This document shows positions 52,242 through 61,131 of a DNA stretch of 64,000 nucleotides, in pieces. Source of the stretch: Nevskia sp. (GTDB lineage: Bacteria; Pseudomonadota; Gammaproteobacteria; Nevskiales; Nevskiaceae); contig JAKFUK010000002.1 in assembly GCA_021732745.1 (NCBI GenBank), forward strand, positions 744,001 through 808,000, written 5' to 3'. Below the pieces are notes generated by a model. It was not told the DNA's origin and did not search any database. It saw only the letters and a program-made list of their open reading frames with translations. Each line of letters starts with the position of its first letter. The stretch's first letter is position 1. A program made the position numbers and the translations under genes.

Positions 52242-53107
52242 TCAACCTGCCAGCGCGTCCCGCGTGATGACCCACAGTTTCTTCGAGAACGGCCCACGCG
52301 ACGTCCAGGTGATGTGCTGGCCGCTGGACAGGCCGATGACGTCACCCGCACGGAAGTGATGGACGCGGCCAGTGTCGGTTTCGGTGACGTCGACCTCGCC
52401 TTCGAGCAGCAGGATGGTCTCGTCGCCGAGCACGCCGGTGTAGGCCGTGGTCATCGCGCCGTTTGCATCGACGATCGAGCCGGCGATGCCCTTGCCGGAG
52501 CGCCAGACGCCGCTGAGCATCGTGCCGGTCGCCCCGCCTTCGCGGATGAAGAACAGCTCGCCGGCAACCAGCGGACCTTCCTTCGGCTCGGTGAAGTGGT
52601 ACGCCTGCCAGTCCGGCGGGTTGTCGTTGATGTTGGTGATCTTCAAGGTTTGCGGCGGATTCGCGGCGGGTTCCGTGCCGTCGAAGATGCACCAGTACTT
52701 CTTGAACGACGGGCCGTCGATCTGCCAGCGCACTTCCAGTCCCTTCGGACTGCTGACGACATCGCCCGGGCCGATGCGGAACTGCTCGCCAGTGGCGGCG
52801 ACGGTCAGGGTGCGCTGCCGTCGATGACGCAGGCGGTCTCGTCACCGAGCGGCGATGAATAGACGACCGTGTGCGTGCCGTCGCGATTCGTGCCCGGGGC
52901 ATTGGCATGCGTGCGCCAGAAACCGGCCGACAGATTGCCGCTGGTGCCATGCGTGCGGATGACGGTGATCTCGCCGTGCGCCTGCGGCCCGAGGCGCGGT
53001 TCCACCCATTCGAAGGCCGACCACGCGCTGGCCGGCGGGCAGGACACGCCACCGTGCACCTTGCGCCTGTCACCCAGGTCCAGCCCGATCTTTTCGTCTA
53101 CGCCCAT
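52242..53107 (-). pseudogene. Bicupin (DUF861-type) with a one-base deletion
   Basis: Two frames together encode a two-cupin protein. The first (53107 to 52805) ends DGTHTVVYSSPLGDETACVI followed by DGSAP and a premature TGA. The second runs from about 52812 to 52242 and begins TLTVAATGEQFRIGPGDVV, continuing through VTETDTGRVHHFRAGDVIGL to the end. Adding one base near 52811 joins them as DGSATLTV, a normal cupin strand. The intact product would be about 288 residues. Cupin_3 proteins are small sugar- or amine-catabolism enzymes or sensors. It diverges from the AraC regulator. A sequencing error is possible. Confidence 0.75.
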
Positions 53108-53324
53108 GTCTCGCTCCTCGTCGTGATGCCGGCTGCGGGTCCGCGTCCGGCGTTGGTGTGGGCCGATACTGGCGCGGCATTACGCCCCGCGCTGTTCCAG
53201 GACGGACCTGCGGCTATTCCGAGCGCGCCATCATTCAGCCGCTCGGGATGACGACGGGGCTTTTCGTCTGGCCGCTGACGGGCCGATACTCCGGCGGCGA
53301 GCAGGGCCACGCGGAGCCGATGCA

Positions 53325-54275
53325 ATGACCGAAGTGCTGAGCACCGATACCGTTGCCCCGCGCGAACGCGCGGCGTACTGGCGGGAACTGGTCTGCCAGA
53401 CCTTCGTGCAGGCGCAATGCGACACGGCCGCCGGTGGCGACTTCCGAGGCAGCTTGAGTACCGCGCGATTCGATGCTGCGGAACTCTCCCGGCTCGATGC
53501 CGGCGCGCAGCGCATCGTGCGCCGGCCGGCCGACATCGCCCGTGTCATGAAGCCGCGCTACTACCTGTGCTGGCACGCGGCCGGACGCGGCCGCTATCGG
53601 GAGCGCGCACAGGACAGCGTCGTCGGCCCTGGCGATCTGATCCTGCTCGACAACTGCGAGCCGTACATCGCCGAATACACCGAGCCGGTCACCGCTTACG
53701 TGCTGCACCTGCCGCATGCGCTGCTGCGCGACCGCTGCCCGCAGCCGGAACGCCTGCTCGGTCAGCGGCTCGACGGTGCCCGCGGCCTGCCGCGCATCGC
53801 CGGCGAATTCCTGCGCACCTGCCTCGATCAGTCCGATGTGCTGCCCGATCATCAGCGGCCGGCGCTGGCGGGCATGGCGCTCGATCTGGTCGTCTCGGCG
53901 CTGGCCGAAGGCGGCGTCAACGACCGCGCCGATCCCGATGCCCGGCAGCGCCTGCTGCTGGCGCGGCTCAAGCAATACGTGCATGCGCACCTCGGCGATC
54001 CCGGGCTCGATCTCGATCGGCTCGCCGCTGCCACCGGCATCAGCGCCCGCCATGTCAGCCGACTGTTCCAGCAGAGCGGCGACCGCTTCAGCCGCTACCT
54101 GCTCGCGCAGCGCATCGAACGCTGCCGCCGCCAGCTCGCCGATCCCGCGTTCGCCCACCGTCGCATCAGCGATCTGGCGCTCGATCACGGCTTCAGCAAC
54201 TTCGCGCATTTCAGCCGCGTGTTCCGCGAAGCGGTCGGCTGCACACCCAGCGATTGCCGGGCCTCGGGCCGCTGA
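53325..54275 (+). CDS. AraC-family transcriptional regulator
   Basis: The 316-residue product has an AraC-binding-like N-terminal domain (YYLCWHAAGRGRYRERAQD, VVGPGDLILLDNCEPY) as in FeaR/NphR regulators. Two helix-turn-helix motifs fill the C-terminus: LDRLAAATGISARHVSRLFQ and ISDLALDHGFSNFAHFSRVF. The divergent position next to the bicupin gene suggests it controls that gene. The inducer is unknown. Confidence 0.9.
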   Translation: MTEVLSTDTVAPRERAAYWRELVCQTFVQAQCDTAAGGDFRGSLSTARFDAAELSRLDAGAQRIVRRPADIARVMKPRYYLCWHAAGRGRYRERAQDSVVGPGDLILLDNCEPYIAEYTEPVTAYVLHLPHALLRDRCPQPERLLGQRLDGARGLPRIAGEFLRTCLDQSDVLPDHQRPALAGMALDLVVSALAEGGVNDRADPDARQRLLLARLKQYVHAHLGDPGLDLDRLAAATGISARHVSRLFQQSGDRFSRYLLAQRIERCRRQLADPAFAHRRISDLALDHGFSNFAHFSRVFREAVGCTPSDCRASGR

Positions 54276-54298
54276 CAAATTTGGCGGCAGGCTTTTAG

Positions 54299-54320
54299 TG
54301 GTATATCTTTTTGATATCCA
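54299..54320. promoter_or_regulatory. Near-palindromic operator upstream of vapB
   Basis: TGGTATATC-TTTTT-GATATCCA is an inverted repeat with one extra T in the left arm. It lies 17 nt before the vapB start, where VapB-VapC complexes usually bind to repress their own operon. Confidence 0.6.
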
Positions 54321-54337
54321 TCACATGGAAGCACCCC

Positions 54338-54583
54338 ATGGAAACCGCCAAGCTGTTCTGGTCAGGCCGCTCGCAAGCGGTACGGCTGCCGAAAGACTTC
54401 CGCATCGAAGGCAGCGAGGTCCGCATCCGTCGTCATGGCGCGTCGGTGATTCTCGAACCGATTGCCAGCGACTGGGCCTGGCTCGATGCGCTGTCTGGTC
54501 CGGTCGACGACGACTTCCGCGAAGCCGTGGCGCAACAACCCGCACCGGATGCACGCGCGGACCTCGACACGCTGTTCCGCTGA
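54338..54583 (+). CDS. vapB: Antitoxin VapB (first pair)
   Basis: The 81-residue product begins METAKLFWSGRSQAVRLPKD, the swapped-hairpin AbrB/MazE-type DNA-binding domain of VapB antitoxins. The C-terminal tail would wrap the toxin. The start is ATG 54338 with GGAAG upstream; an upstream in-frame ATG at 54311 would extend into the operator. Its stop overlaps the vapC start by 1 nt. Confidence 0.9.
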   Translation: METAKLFWSGRSQAVRLPKDFRIEGSEVRIRRHGASVILEPIASDWAWLDALSGPVDDDFREAVAQQPAPDARADLDTLFR

Positions 54584-54981
54584 TGCGCTACCTGCTGGAC
54601 AGCAACGCCGTCATCGCAGCACTCAACGATGCCGCCGGGCCGCTGTCGCGGCGACTGCGCTCACTGCCGCCGGAAGACGTCTGCATCAGCGCCGTGGTCA
54701 TGCACGAACTGTATTTCGGTGCCTTCCGCAGCCAGCGCCGCGAAGCCAATCTCGGCCGAGTCGACGCCCTGCGCTTCGAGGTCTTGCCGCTGGACATCGA
54801 AGACGCCCGACACGCCGGCGAGATTCGCGCGCTGCTCGCCGACCGCGGCACGCCAATCGGCGCCTACGACGTGCTGATCGCAGGACAGGCCCGCGCCCGC
54901 AAGCTCGTGCTGGTGACGCGCAACCTGCGCGAGTTCGAGCGGGTGCCGGGGCTGGTCGCGGAGAACTGGCAGCTTCCTTGA
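54583..54981 (+). CDS. vapC: PIN-domain toxin VapC (first pair)
   Basis: The 132-residue product has the PIN acidic residues Asp6 (MRYLLDSN), Glu42 (VMHELYFGA) and Asp96 (AYDVLIAGQA). VapC toxins cut specific tRNAs or rRNA to stop growth when VapB is degraded. It is coupled to vapB by a 1-nt overlap. All key residues are present, so it looks functional. Confidence 0.92.
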   Translation: MRYLLDSNAVIAALNDAAGPLSRRLRSLPPEDVCISAVVMHELYFGAFRSQRREANLGRVDALRFEVLPLDIEDARHAGEIRALLADRGTPIGAYDVLIAGQARARKLVLVTRNLREFERVPGLVAENWQLP

Positions 54982-55036
54982 AGCAGCGTCAGCGAAACCT
55001 GCGCGGCGCAGGGACTCATAGCCCGTTCGACTGCGC

Positions 55037-55123
55037 GTAGGGTGGGCAGGCTTCATCTGCCCACCAATTCGCCTCCGTTCAAAGGCGGCGCACACGTGGG
55101 CAGATGAAGCCTGCCCACCCTAC
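55037..55123. repeat. Paired GTAG palindromic element, family A
   Basis: Left unit GTAGGGTGGGCAGGCTTCAT, right inverted unit ending CTGCCCACCCTAC. Both GTAG ends are intact. Unlike most others in the window, it does not supply a stop codon. It sits in the 222-nt gap between vapC and the acyl-CoA-dehydrogenase-like gene. Confidence 0.9.
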
Positions 55124-55203
55124 GAAACGGAGGGGAATCGCCCGACCTTCCCACCTCGCCCGCCTCGTGGGAACTTCAGTCACCCCATGACCGAGGCAAT
55201 CCG

Positions 55204-56451
55204 ATGGCCATCGACTTCTCCCTGAGCGACGAACAGAAAGCCCTGCAAGCCGGTGCGCGCCAGTTCGCCGCCACCGTCCTGAGTCAGGTCAAGGCGACGA
55301 TCGCGCCGATCGCGAAGCCGGAGGATCGCTTTTTCGCGACCCAGCCGTTCTATGCGCAGATGGCGGCGGCGGGGTTCGTCCACGCGCTGTTCCCGAAGGC
55401 CTATGGCGGCGGCGGGATGTCGACGGTCGACTTCGCGTTGGCCTCGGAAGAACTGTCGGCGGTCGACATCAATGTGCCGACGACCCTGCTCGGCACCGGC
55501 CTTGGCATGGAACCGATCCTCGGTTTCGGGACCGAAGAACAGAAGGCGCGCTGGATCGGCGAAATCCTCGAAGCGCCCGGCGACCGGATCGCAGCACTCG
55601 CGTTCACCGAAGTCACCGGCGGCGCGAACTATGACTGCCCGGACCCGAACGCCGGCGTGCAGACATTTGCCCGGCTCGACGGCGACGAATGGGTCATCAA
55701 CGGCCAGAAGCACTACACGACCAATGGTTGCGGCTGGGATGGCAAGGGCGCGCATCTGTTGAGCGTGGTCTGCCGCACCGATCCGACGCTGCCGCCGTCG
55801 GAATCGCTGGCCGTGATCGTGGTGCCGGGTGCGACACCGGGCGTGGAGGTGGTCGGCTATCTCGATACCGCCGGCCACCGCGCGGTGGTGTCGCCGCGCA
55901 TCCACTTCACCAATGTCCGGGTGCCGGTTGGCAACATCCTGGGCAAGCCCGGCGATGGCGCAGCGATCTGCCAGCACGCGTTCTCGTGGACCGCAGCGCT
56001 GATCGGCGCGGCCTGCACCGGCGTGATGCGTGCGGCTTTCGACGTGGCGCTGAACTTCGCCAAGACCGACAAGCGCTCCGGCAATGTGCCGGTGATCGAG
56101 CACCAGAACGCTGGCTACATGCTGGCGGACCTGAAGATGCGCATCGAAGCCGCCCGCTATCTGACCTGGAAAGCCTGCCACCAGCTCGACGTGACCGATC
56201 GCAAAAGCGACGAGCTGGCGATCATGACCAAGATCTACGCCTCCGAGCTCTGCGTGCAGGTGGTCTACGACGCGATGCGGCTGGTGGGTGTGGACAGCTA
56301 CACCGAACTGACGCCGCTGGCCGGGCTGATGCAGGACGCGCTGTGCTTCCCGCTCTATGACGGCGGCAACATGGGCGTGCGCCGCCGGCAATTGCATCGC
56401 AAGTTCAAGGCGGAGGGTTATGACCCGATGGCGTCGGCTGAAGGGCGGTGA
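55204..56451 (+). CDS. Acyl-CoA-dehydrogenase-fold flavoprotein with altered active-site segment
   Basis: The 415-residue product has the ACAD fold (MAIDFSLSDEQKALQAGARQ; ALAFTEVTGGANYDCPDPNA; GNILGKPGDGAAIC). The C-terminal active-site segment reads LYDGGNMGVRRRQLHRKF. Typical ACADs have Y-x-G-T-x-E-I-x-R there. Nitroalkane oxidase, a relative, uses Asp as base. The aspartate in YDGGN could play that role, but this is inference. The enzyme may therefore be an oxidase, not an ETF-linked dehydrogenase. ATG 55204 is the natural start. Confidence 0.85.
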   Translation: MAIDFSLSDEQKALQAGARQFAATVLSQVKATIAPIAKPEDRFFATQPFYAQMAAAGFVHALFPKAYGGGGMSTVDFALASEELSAVDINVPTTLLGTGLGMEPILGFGTEEQKARWIGEILEAPGDRIAALAFTEVTGGANYDCPDPNAGVQTFARLDGDEWVINGQKHYTTNGCGWDGKGAHLLSVVCRTDPTLPPSESLAVIVVPGATPGVEVVGYLDTAGHRAVVSPRIHFTNVRVPVGNILGKPGDGAAICQHAFSWTAALIGAACTGVMRAAFDVALNFAKTDKRSGNVPVIEHQNAGYMLADLKMRIEAARYLTWKACHQLDVTDRKSDELAIMTKIYASELCVQVVYDAMRLVGVDSYTELTPLAGLMQDALCFPLYDGGNMGVRRRQLHRKFKAEGYDPMASAEGR

Positions 56452-56500
56452 TGTGCCGTTGATCGGCGCGCCGCTACCGATTCGGCGAAAGGCAGGCGTA

Positions 56501-56527
56501 TCCTTACTTATTGAAGTTTTGTAAGGA
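56501..56527. promoter_or_regulatory. Inverted-repeat operator overlapping the second antitoxin's ribosome binding site
   Basis: TCCTTAC (56501-56507) and GTAAGGA (56521-56527) form a perfect 7-bp inverted repeat, 13 nt apart. The right arm contains the AAGGAG ribosome binding site of the antitoxin gene. Binding of the antitoxin, or folding of the mRNA, could control expression. Confidence 0.6.
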
Positions 56528-56534
56528 GATCGCC

Positions 56535-56762
56535 ATGACCGACGCCACGATGACCAGCAAGGGCCAGATCACCATTCCGGCCAAAATTCGCGCCGCCCTC
56601 GGCCTGAACACCGGCGAGCGCGTGGTGTTCACGCAACTCGACGACGGCACCACGGTGATGCGCGCCAAGACTCGTTCGATCAGCGAATTGCAGGGCTTGC
56701 TGAAGCCCGCCGCCGGCAAGCGGCGCAAGCCGGTGGCGACCGACGATCTGAATCTCGGCTGA
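56535..56762 (+). CDS. AbrB/MazE-type antitoxin (second pair)
   Basis: The 75-residue product has MTSKGQITIPAKIRAALGLN, the classical AbrB swapped-hairpin DNA-binding domain. Its C-terminal tail is basic (KRRKPVATDDLNLG). It precedes the PIN toxin by 16 nt. The ribosome binding site AAGGAG is strong and overlaps the inverted repeat. Confidence 0.9.
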   Translation: MTDATMTSKGQITIPAKIRAALGLNTGERVVFTQLDDGTTVMRAKTRSISELQGLLKPAAGKRRKPVATDDLNLG

Positions 56763-56778
56763 TACGCGTCACGCCGTA

Positions 56779-57177
56779 ATGGCTGGCCTCGATACCAATG
56801 TCCTCGTGCGTTGGCTGGTGGACGACGACGCGGCGCAGTCCGCGCTCGCGGCCGAGCGGTTCCGTATCGTGGCGCGCCAGCAGCAGCGACTGTTCGTGCC
56901 CGTGACGGTCACACTGGAACTGGAGTGGGTGCTGCGCTCGCGCTACCGCTACGCCAAGGCCGACATCCAGCGTGCGTTCAACGCCTTGCTGGAAACTCGG
57001 GAACTGCTGTTCCAGTCGGAAGACGCCATCGAGCGGGCGCTGCACGCATGGCGGCGCGGCAATGCCGATTTCGCCGATTGCCTGCATGCGGGGCTGTGCA
57101 GCGCGGCAGGTCAATCGCCGCTGCTGAGTTTCGATTTGCGGGCGGCGCGGCTGGCGGGAATCGAATTGCTCCGCTGA
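56779..57177 (+). CDS. PIN-domain toxin (second pair)
   Basis: The 132-residue product has Asp5 (MAGLDTNVLVRWL), Glu47 (VTLELEW), and Asp97/Asp100 (NADFADCLHAG), the PIN active-site residues. Same family as VapC, but of the other common subtype (longer N-terminal D-T-N-x-x-V-R-W). It may cut tRNA or mRNA. It appears intact. Confidence 0.9.
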   Translation: MAGLDTNVLVRWLVDDDAAQSALAAERFRIVARQQQRLFVPVTVTLELEWVLRSRYRYAKADIQRAFNALLETRELLFQSEDAIERALHAWRRGNADFADCLHAGLCSAAGQSPLLSFDLRAARLAGIELLR

Positions 57178-57198
57178 GCGTCTACTGTCGACCATTTT

Positions 57199-57265
57199 GT
57201 AGGGCGGCCCGTGGCCGCCATCGCCCGCGTCGATTGGCGGCGTAGGCGGCCACGGGCCGCCCTAC
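57199..57265. repeat. Paired GTAG palindromic element, family B
   Basis: Left unit GTAGGGCGGCCCGTGGCCGC, right inverted unit ending GGCCGCCCTAC. It is the second copy of the family seen at 23088. It sits between the PIN toxin and the tex gene and does not provide a stop codon. Confidence 0.92.
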
Positions 57266-57281
57266 GAACGGGGAGCCTGAA

Positions 57282-59624
57282 TCAGCGTTTCTTCAAAGCA
57301 TCCGCCAGCGCATTGCCCAGCGATCCCAACTGCGGCGCAGCCGGCCGCTGCTGACCGCGCTGCGGCTGCGTGCTGCGCCGATCCGGCGCGCGCTCGGCAT
57401 CTCGGGCACCGGACACCGGTGCCGCGGAGCCGTCGTCCTTCTTCATCGACAACGCAATCCGCTGTCGCTTCACATCGACATCGACCACGCGCACCTTGAC
57501 GATCTGGCCGGCTTTCACGACCTCGTGCGGGTCCTTCACGAAGCGGTCGGACAATTGCGAGACGTGCACCAGCCCGTCCTGATGGACGCCGATGTCGACG
57601 AAAGCGCCGAAGGCCGCGACATTGGTCACCGTGCCTTCGAGGATCATCCCCGGCTTCAGATCGACCATCTCGTTGATGCCGTCGGCGAAGGTCGCGGTCT
57701 TGAATTCGGGGCGCGGGTCGCGGCCGGGCTTTTCGAGTTCGCTGATGATGTCGCGCACCGTCGGCAGGCCGAAGTGCTCGCTGATGAACTGCTTGGGGTC
57801 GACCTTCTTGAGTGCTGTCGAATCCCCCATCACCGCCCGCAGGTCGCGGCCGCAGGCACTCACGATGCGGCGCGCCACGTCGTAGGCCTCCGGATGCACC
57901 GACGAGGCATCCAGCGGCTCGTCGCCATCGCGAATGCGCAGGAAGCCGGCGCACTGCTCGAAGGTCTTGGGCCCGAGGCGTGACACTTCCAGCAGCGCGC
58001 GGCGCGACTTGAACGCGCCGTGCTGGTCGCGATGGAAGACGATGCCTTCCGCAAGGCTGCGGCTCAGGCCCGAGACCCGCGCCAGCAGCGGTGCCGAGGC
58101 CATGTTCAGATCGACACCGACCGCATTCACCGCGTCCTCGACCACCGCATCGAGCTGCTTGGCCAGCCGGTACTGATCGACATCGTGCTGGTACTGGCCG
58201 ACACCGATCGACTTCGGGTCGATCTTCACCAATTCGGCCAGCGGGTCCTGCAGGCGACGGGCGATCGACACCGCGCCGCGCAAGGTGACGTCGAGATTCG
58301 GGAACTCGTTGGCCGCCAGTTCGGAAGCCGAATAGACGGACGCGCCGGCTTCGCTGACCACCACCTTCATCGGCTTAGGCTCTGACAGCAGCGGCAGCAT
58401 CTCGGCGACCAGCTTTTCGGTGTCGCGACTGCCGGTGCCGTTGCCAATGGCGATCAGCTCCACCGTGTGCAGCTTGCAGAGCCGCGCGATCTCGGCTTGC
58501 GCGCCGCGCACGTCGTTGCGCGGCTGAAACGGGTAGACGGTGGCGGTGTCGAGCAGCTTGCCGGTGGCATCGACGACGGCGATCTTGCAGCCGGTGCGGA
58601 TGCCGGGATCAAGGCCCAGGGTGGTCTTGGCACCGGCCGGTGCGGCGAGCAGCAGCGCTTTCAGATTGCGCGCGAACACGTCGATGGCCTCGGCTTCGGC
58701 ACGGGTGCGCAGCTCCATCATCAAGTCGACCGACAGGTTCATCGACAGCTTCACGCGCCAGGTCCAGCGGCAGACGTTCATCAGCCAGGCGTCGGCTTCG
58801 CCCCCACCCGAACCACTTTCGGGCTTGATGTTCCGGGTCGCGGCAATCATCCGTTCGACCGGCTTGTAAGGTGCTGGATCGTCGGCATCGACCTCAATGT
58901 CGAGGCTCAGCACTTCCTCGTTGCGGCCGCGCATCATCGCCAGCACGCGATGGCCGGCGACCTTGGCCAGCGGTTCGCGATGATCGAAGTAGTCGCTGAA
59001 CTTGGCACCGGCTTCTTCCTTGCCTTCAACCAACTTGGCGCGCAGCTCGCCGCGCTCGCGCAGGTAGCTGCGCAGGCTCCCCAGCAGGGCCGCGTCTTCG
59101 GCAAAGCGTTCGGTGAGGATGTCGCGGGCGCCGTCGAGTGCGGCCTTCACATCGGCGACTTCGCCCTGCACGAACGGGGCTGCGGCGACGCTCGGCACGA
59201 CACTGCGATCGTCGAGGATCAGATCGGCCAGCGGCTCCAGGCCGCGTTCGCGGGCGATCTCGCCGCGGGTGCGGCGCTTGACCTTGTACGGCAGATACAG
59301 GTCTTCGACCTCGGCCTTGGTGGTCGCGGCATTGAGCTTGGCTTCCAGCTCGTCGTTGAGCTTGCCTTGGCCCCGGATCACTTCGATCACCGCCGCGCGG
59401 CGGTCTTCGAGTTCGCGCAGATAGCCGAGGCGCTCTTCCAGATTGCGCAACTGCGTGTCGTCGAGCCCGCCAGTGATTTCCTTGCGATAGCGGGCGATGA
59501 ACGGCACGGTCGCGCCTTCGTCGAGCAGGGTGACAGCGGCGGCGACCTGACGCGGCTGAGCGCCGATTTCGATGGCGATCAAGCTCAGGATGTCGCGATG
59601 GATGCGTTCGGCGGCGGCGGTCAT
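57282..59624 (-). CDS. tex: Tex-family RNA-binding transcription accessory protein
   Basis: The 780-residue product has the Tex layout: an N-terminal helical region ([19 protein letters not shown]), a YqgF-like domain ([19 protein letters not shown]), helix-hairpin-helix repeats ([18 protein letters not shown]), and a C-terminal S1 RNA-binding domain ([20 protein letters not shown]). Tex binds RNA polymerase and nucleic acids and is broadly conserved. ATG 59622-59624 begins directly before the first domain. Confidence 0.94.
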   Translation of the reverse strand: MTAAAERIHRDILSLIAIEIGAQPRQVAAAVTLLDEGATVPFIARYRKEITGGLDDTQLRNLEERLGYLRELEDRRAAVIEVIRGQGKLNDELEAKLNAATTKAEVEDLYLPYKVKRRTRGEIARERGLEPLADLILDDRSVVPSVAAAPFVQGEVADVKAALDGARDILTERFAEDAALLGSLRSYLRERGELRAKLVEGKEEAGAKFSDYFDHREPLAKVAGHRVLAMMRGRNEEVLSLDIEVDADDPAPYKPVERMIAATRNIKPESGSGGGEADAWLMNVCRWTWRVKLSMNLSVDLMMELRTRAEAEAIDVFARNLKALLLAAPAGAKTTLGLDPGIRTGCKIAVVDATGKLLDTATVYPFQPRNDVRGAQAEIARLCKLHTVELIAIGNGTGSRDTEKLVAEMLPLLSEPKPMKVVVSEAGASVYSASELAANEFPNLDVTLRGAVSIARRLQDPLAELVKIDPKSIGVGQYQHDVDQYRLAKQLDAVVEDAVNAVGVDLNMASAPLLARVSGLSRSLAEGIVFHRDQHGAFKSRRALLEVSRLGPKTFEQCAGFLRIRDGDEPLDASSVHPEAYDVARRIVSACGRDLRAVMGDSTALKKVDPKQFISEHFGLPTVRDIISELEKPGRDPRPEFKTATFADGINEMVDLKPGMILEGTVTNVAAFGAFVDIGVHQDGLVHVSQLSDRFVKDPHEVVKAGQIVKVRVVDVDVKRQRIALSMKKDDGSAAPVSGARDAERAPDRRSTQPQRGQQRPAAPQLGSLGNALADALKKR

Positions 59625-59763
59625 GCGGGCAAAGGGCAGGAAACGGGCCGCGACCATAACGCCCCGACCGCTGCGCGCCAAGATTGACAAACGCCGTCAT
59701 CCTCACATCGTCCCTGCGCTGCGGCGCTACGATCGTGCTGCTTCCAGTCCACCCGAGCCGCCC

Positions 59764-60741
59764 ATGCACGCTCCTGCCGCCCCGCTGGCGTCTGCCCCGC
59801 CCGCTCTCGACGCTGGCAACGGCCGCCCGGCGGCCTCGGGCCGCTATCGCGGCGCGATCGGCGATCTGTCGACCGCCGCCTGGGACGGCGGTGGCCGGCG
59901 ACGCCTGCAGCGCAAGGCCTGGCTCTACGTATCGGCCTGCACGGCGCGTTACAGCGTCGGCTACGCCATCGTCGATGCCGGGCTGATCGCCACTGCTTTC
60001 GTCTATGTATTTGATCGTGAAACAAAAAAGCTGGTCGAAGAGAAGGCCACCCTGCCCTTCGGCTTCGCTGCCAGCTTCGCGCCCGACTGGCGTCGTCCCT
60101 GGCAGCTCGCGCGCGCCGGCAAGCGTTGGCAGGTCACACCCGATGCGGCGCGCGGCTGGCAGGTTCGTTTCGAGAGCGCGCGGCTCAGGCTTGCGCTGGA
60201 TGTGGAACGCGGCGGCGAAGGCCTGACGGCGATCAGCTCGGCACCGGGCCGGCCGTTCCATCACACCTGGAAACTCTGCGCGGTGCCGTCGACCCTGCGC
60301 TTCACGCTCGATGGCGTGGCGGTCGACGTGCCGGCCAGCAGCGCCATCGACTTCACGCTCGGCTATCCGCCGCGCAGCTCGCTGTGGAACTGGGCGAGCC
60401 TCGATGGCGCGGCGGACGATGGCCGCAAACTCGGCTTGAATCTGGTGGCGCACTTCATGAACGGGCTCGAAAACGGGCTCTGGCTCGATGGCGAGCTGCT
60501 GCCGCTGGCGCAAGCCAGCTTCGCCTACGACCCGGCGAACCTGATGGCTGCATGGCGCTTGCGCACCGAGGACGGCATCGTCGACATCCGCTTCACGCCG
60601 GAGGGCCAGCGTACCGAGCACCTGAACGCGCTGGTGCTGCGCAGTCAGTTTGCGCAGCCCTTCGGCCGCTTCGAGGGCCACGTCGGGCAGGCGCGCGTGC
60701 GCGGTTTCGGCGTTGTCGAAGAACACCGCGCGCTCTGGTGA
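59764..60741 (+). CDS. DUF2804 domain protein
   Basis: The 325-residue product has the DUF2804 pattern, including RRRLQRKAWLYVSACTARYS, GRPFHHTWKLCAVPSTL and LNLVAHFMNGLENGLWLDG. The family is predicted to be a beta-rich, lipocalin-like protein of unknown function. No signal peptide is seen. It diverges from tex with a 139-nt gap. Confidence 0.85.
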   Translation: MHAPAAPLASAPPALDAGNGRPAASGRYRGAIGDLSTAAWDGGGRRRLQRKAWLYVSACTARYSVGYAIVDAGLIATAFVYVFDRETKKLVEEKATLPFGFAASFAPDWRRPWQLARAGKRWQVTPDAARGWQVRFESARLRLALDVERGGEGLTAISSAPGRPFHHTWKLCAVPSTLRFTLDGVAVDVPASSAIDFTLGYPPRSSLWNWASLDGAADDGRKLGLNLVAHFMNGLENGLWLDGELLPLAQASFAYDPANLMAAWRLRTEDGIVDIRFTPEGQRTEHLNALVLRSQFAQPFGRFEGHVGQARVRGFGVVEEHRALW

Positions 60742-60759
60742 GCGCGCGGTGTTCCGCCA

Positions 60760-61131
60760 TCAGCGCAGGAACGCCGGCACCCGGGCAAGCAGGCGCTCGA
60801 CCAGGGCCGGGTCCATGAACGCGTAGTCGTCCGGGATATCCAGACAGACCACGCGCTTGCCATCGAGACCGGCACGGAAGCGCTGCGACAGCCTGCGGCG
60901 ATGCGCCGCTTCCATGACGAAGATCCGGTCGGCCCAGGCCAGCAATTCCAGGCTCAGCGGGTTGTCGGCATCGTGATCAAGCCCGGCTGACGCGGTTTCC
61001 ACACCGGGCCAATCGGCGAACACCTGCTCGGCAGTCGGGCTGCGCAGGCGGTTCCGGCTGCAGATGAACAGGACGTGCCTGATCGCCCTGCGCGGCCTGT
61101 CAACGCGAGTATTCGTGGCGGTTGGCGCCAT
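60760..61131 (-). CDS. Low-molecular-weight protein tyrosine phosphatase family protein
   Basis: The 123-residue product has [20 protein letters not shown], the P-loop C-x4/5-R-S with the nucleophilic cysteine, and [18 protein letters not shown] with the general-acid aspartate. The loop is unusual (CSRNRLRS, C-x5-R), a known variant in small bacterial members. The start at ATG 61129-61131 lies inside the end of the SEC-C gene, so its translation depends on how ribosomes leave that gene. A longer frame reaching 61239 would fuse it to the SEC-C middle part. Confidence 0.82.
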   Translation of the reverse strand: MAPTATNTRVDRPRRAIRHVLFICSRNRLRSPTAEQVFADWPGVETASAGLDHDADNPLSLELLAWADRIFVMEAAHRRRLSQRFRAGLDGKRVVCLDIPDDYAFMDPALVERLLARVPAFLR

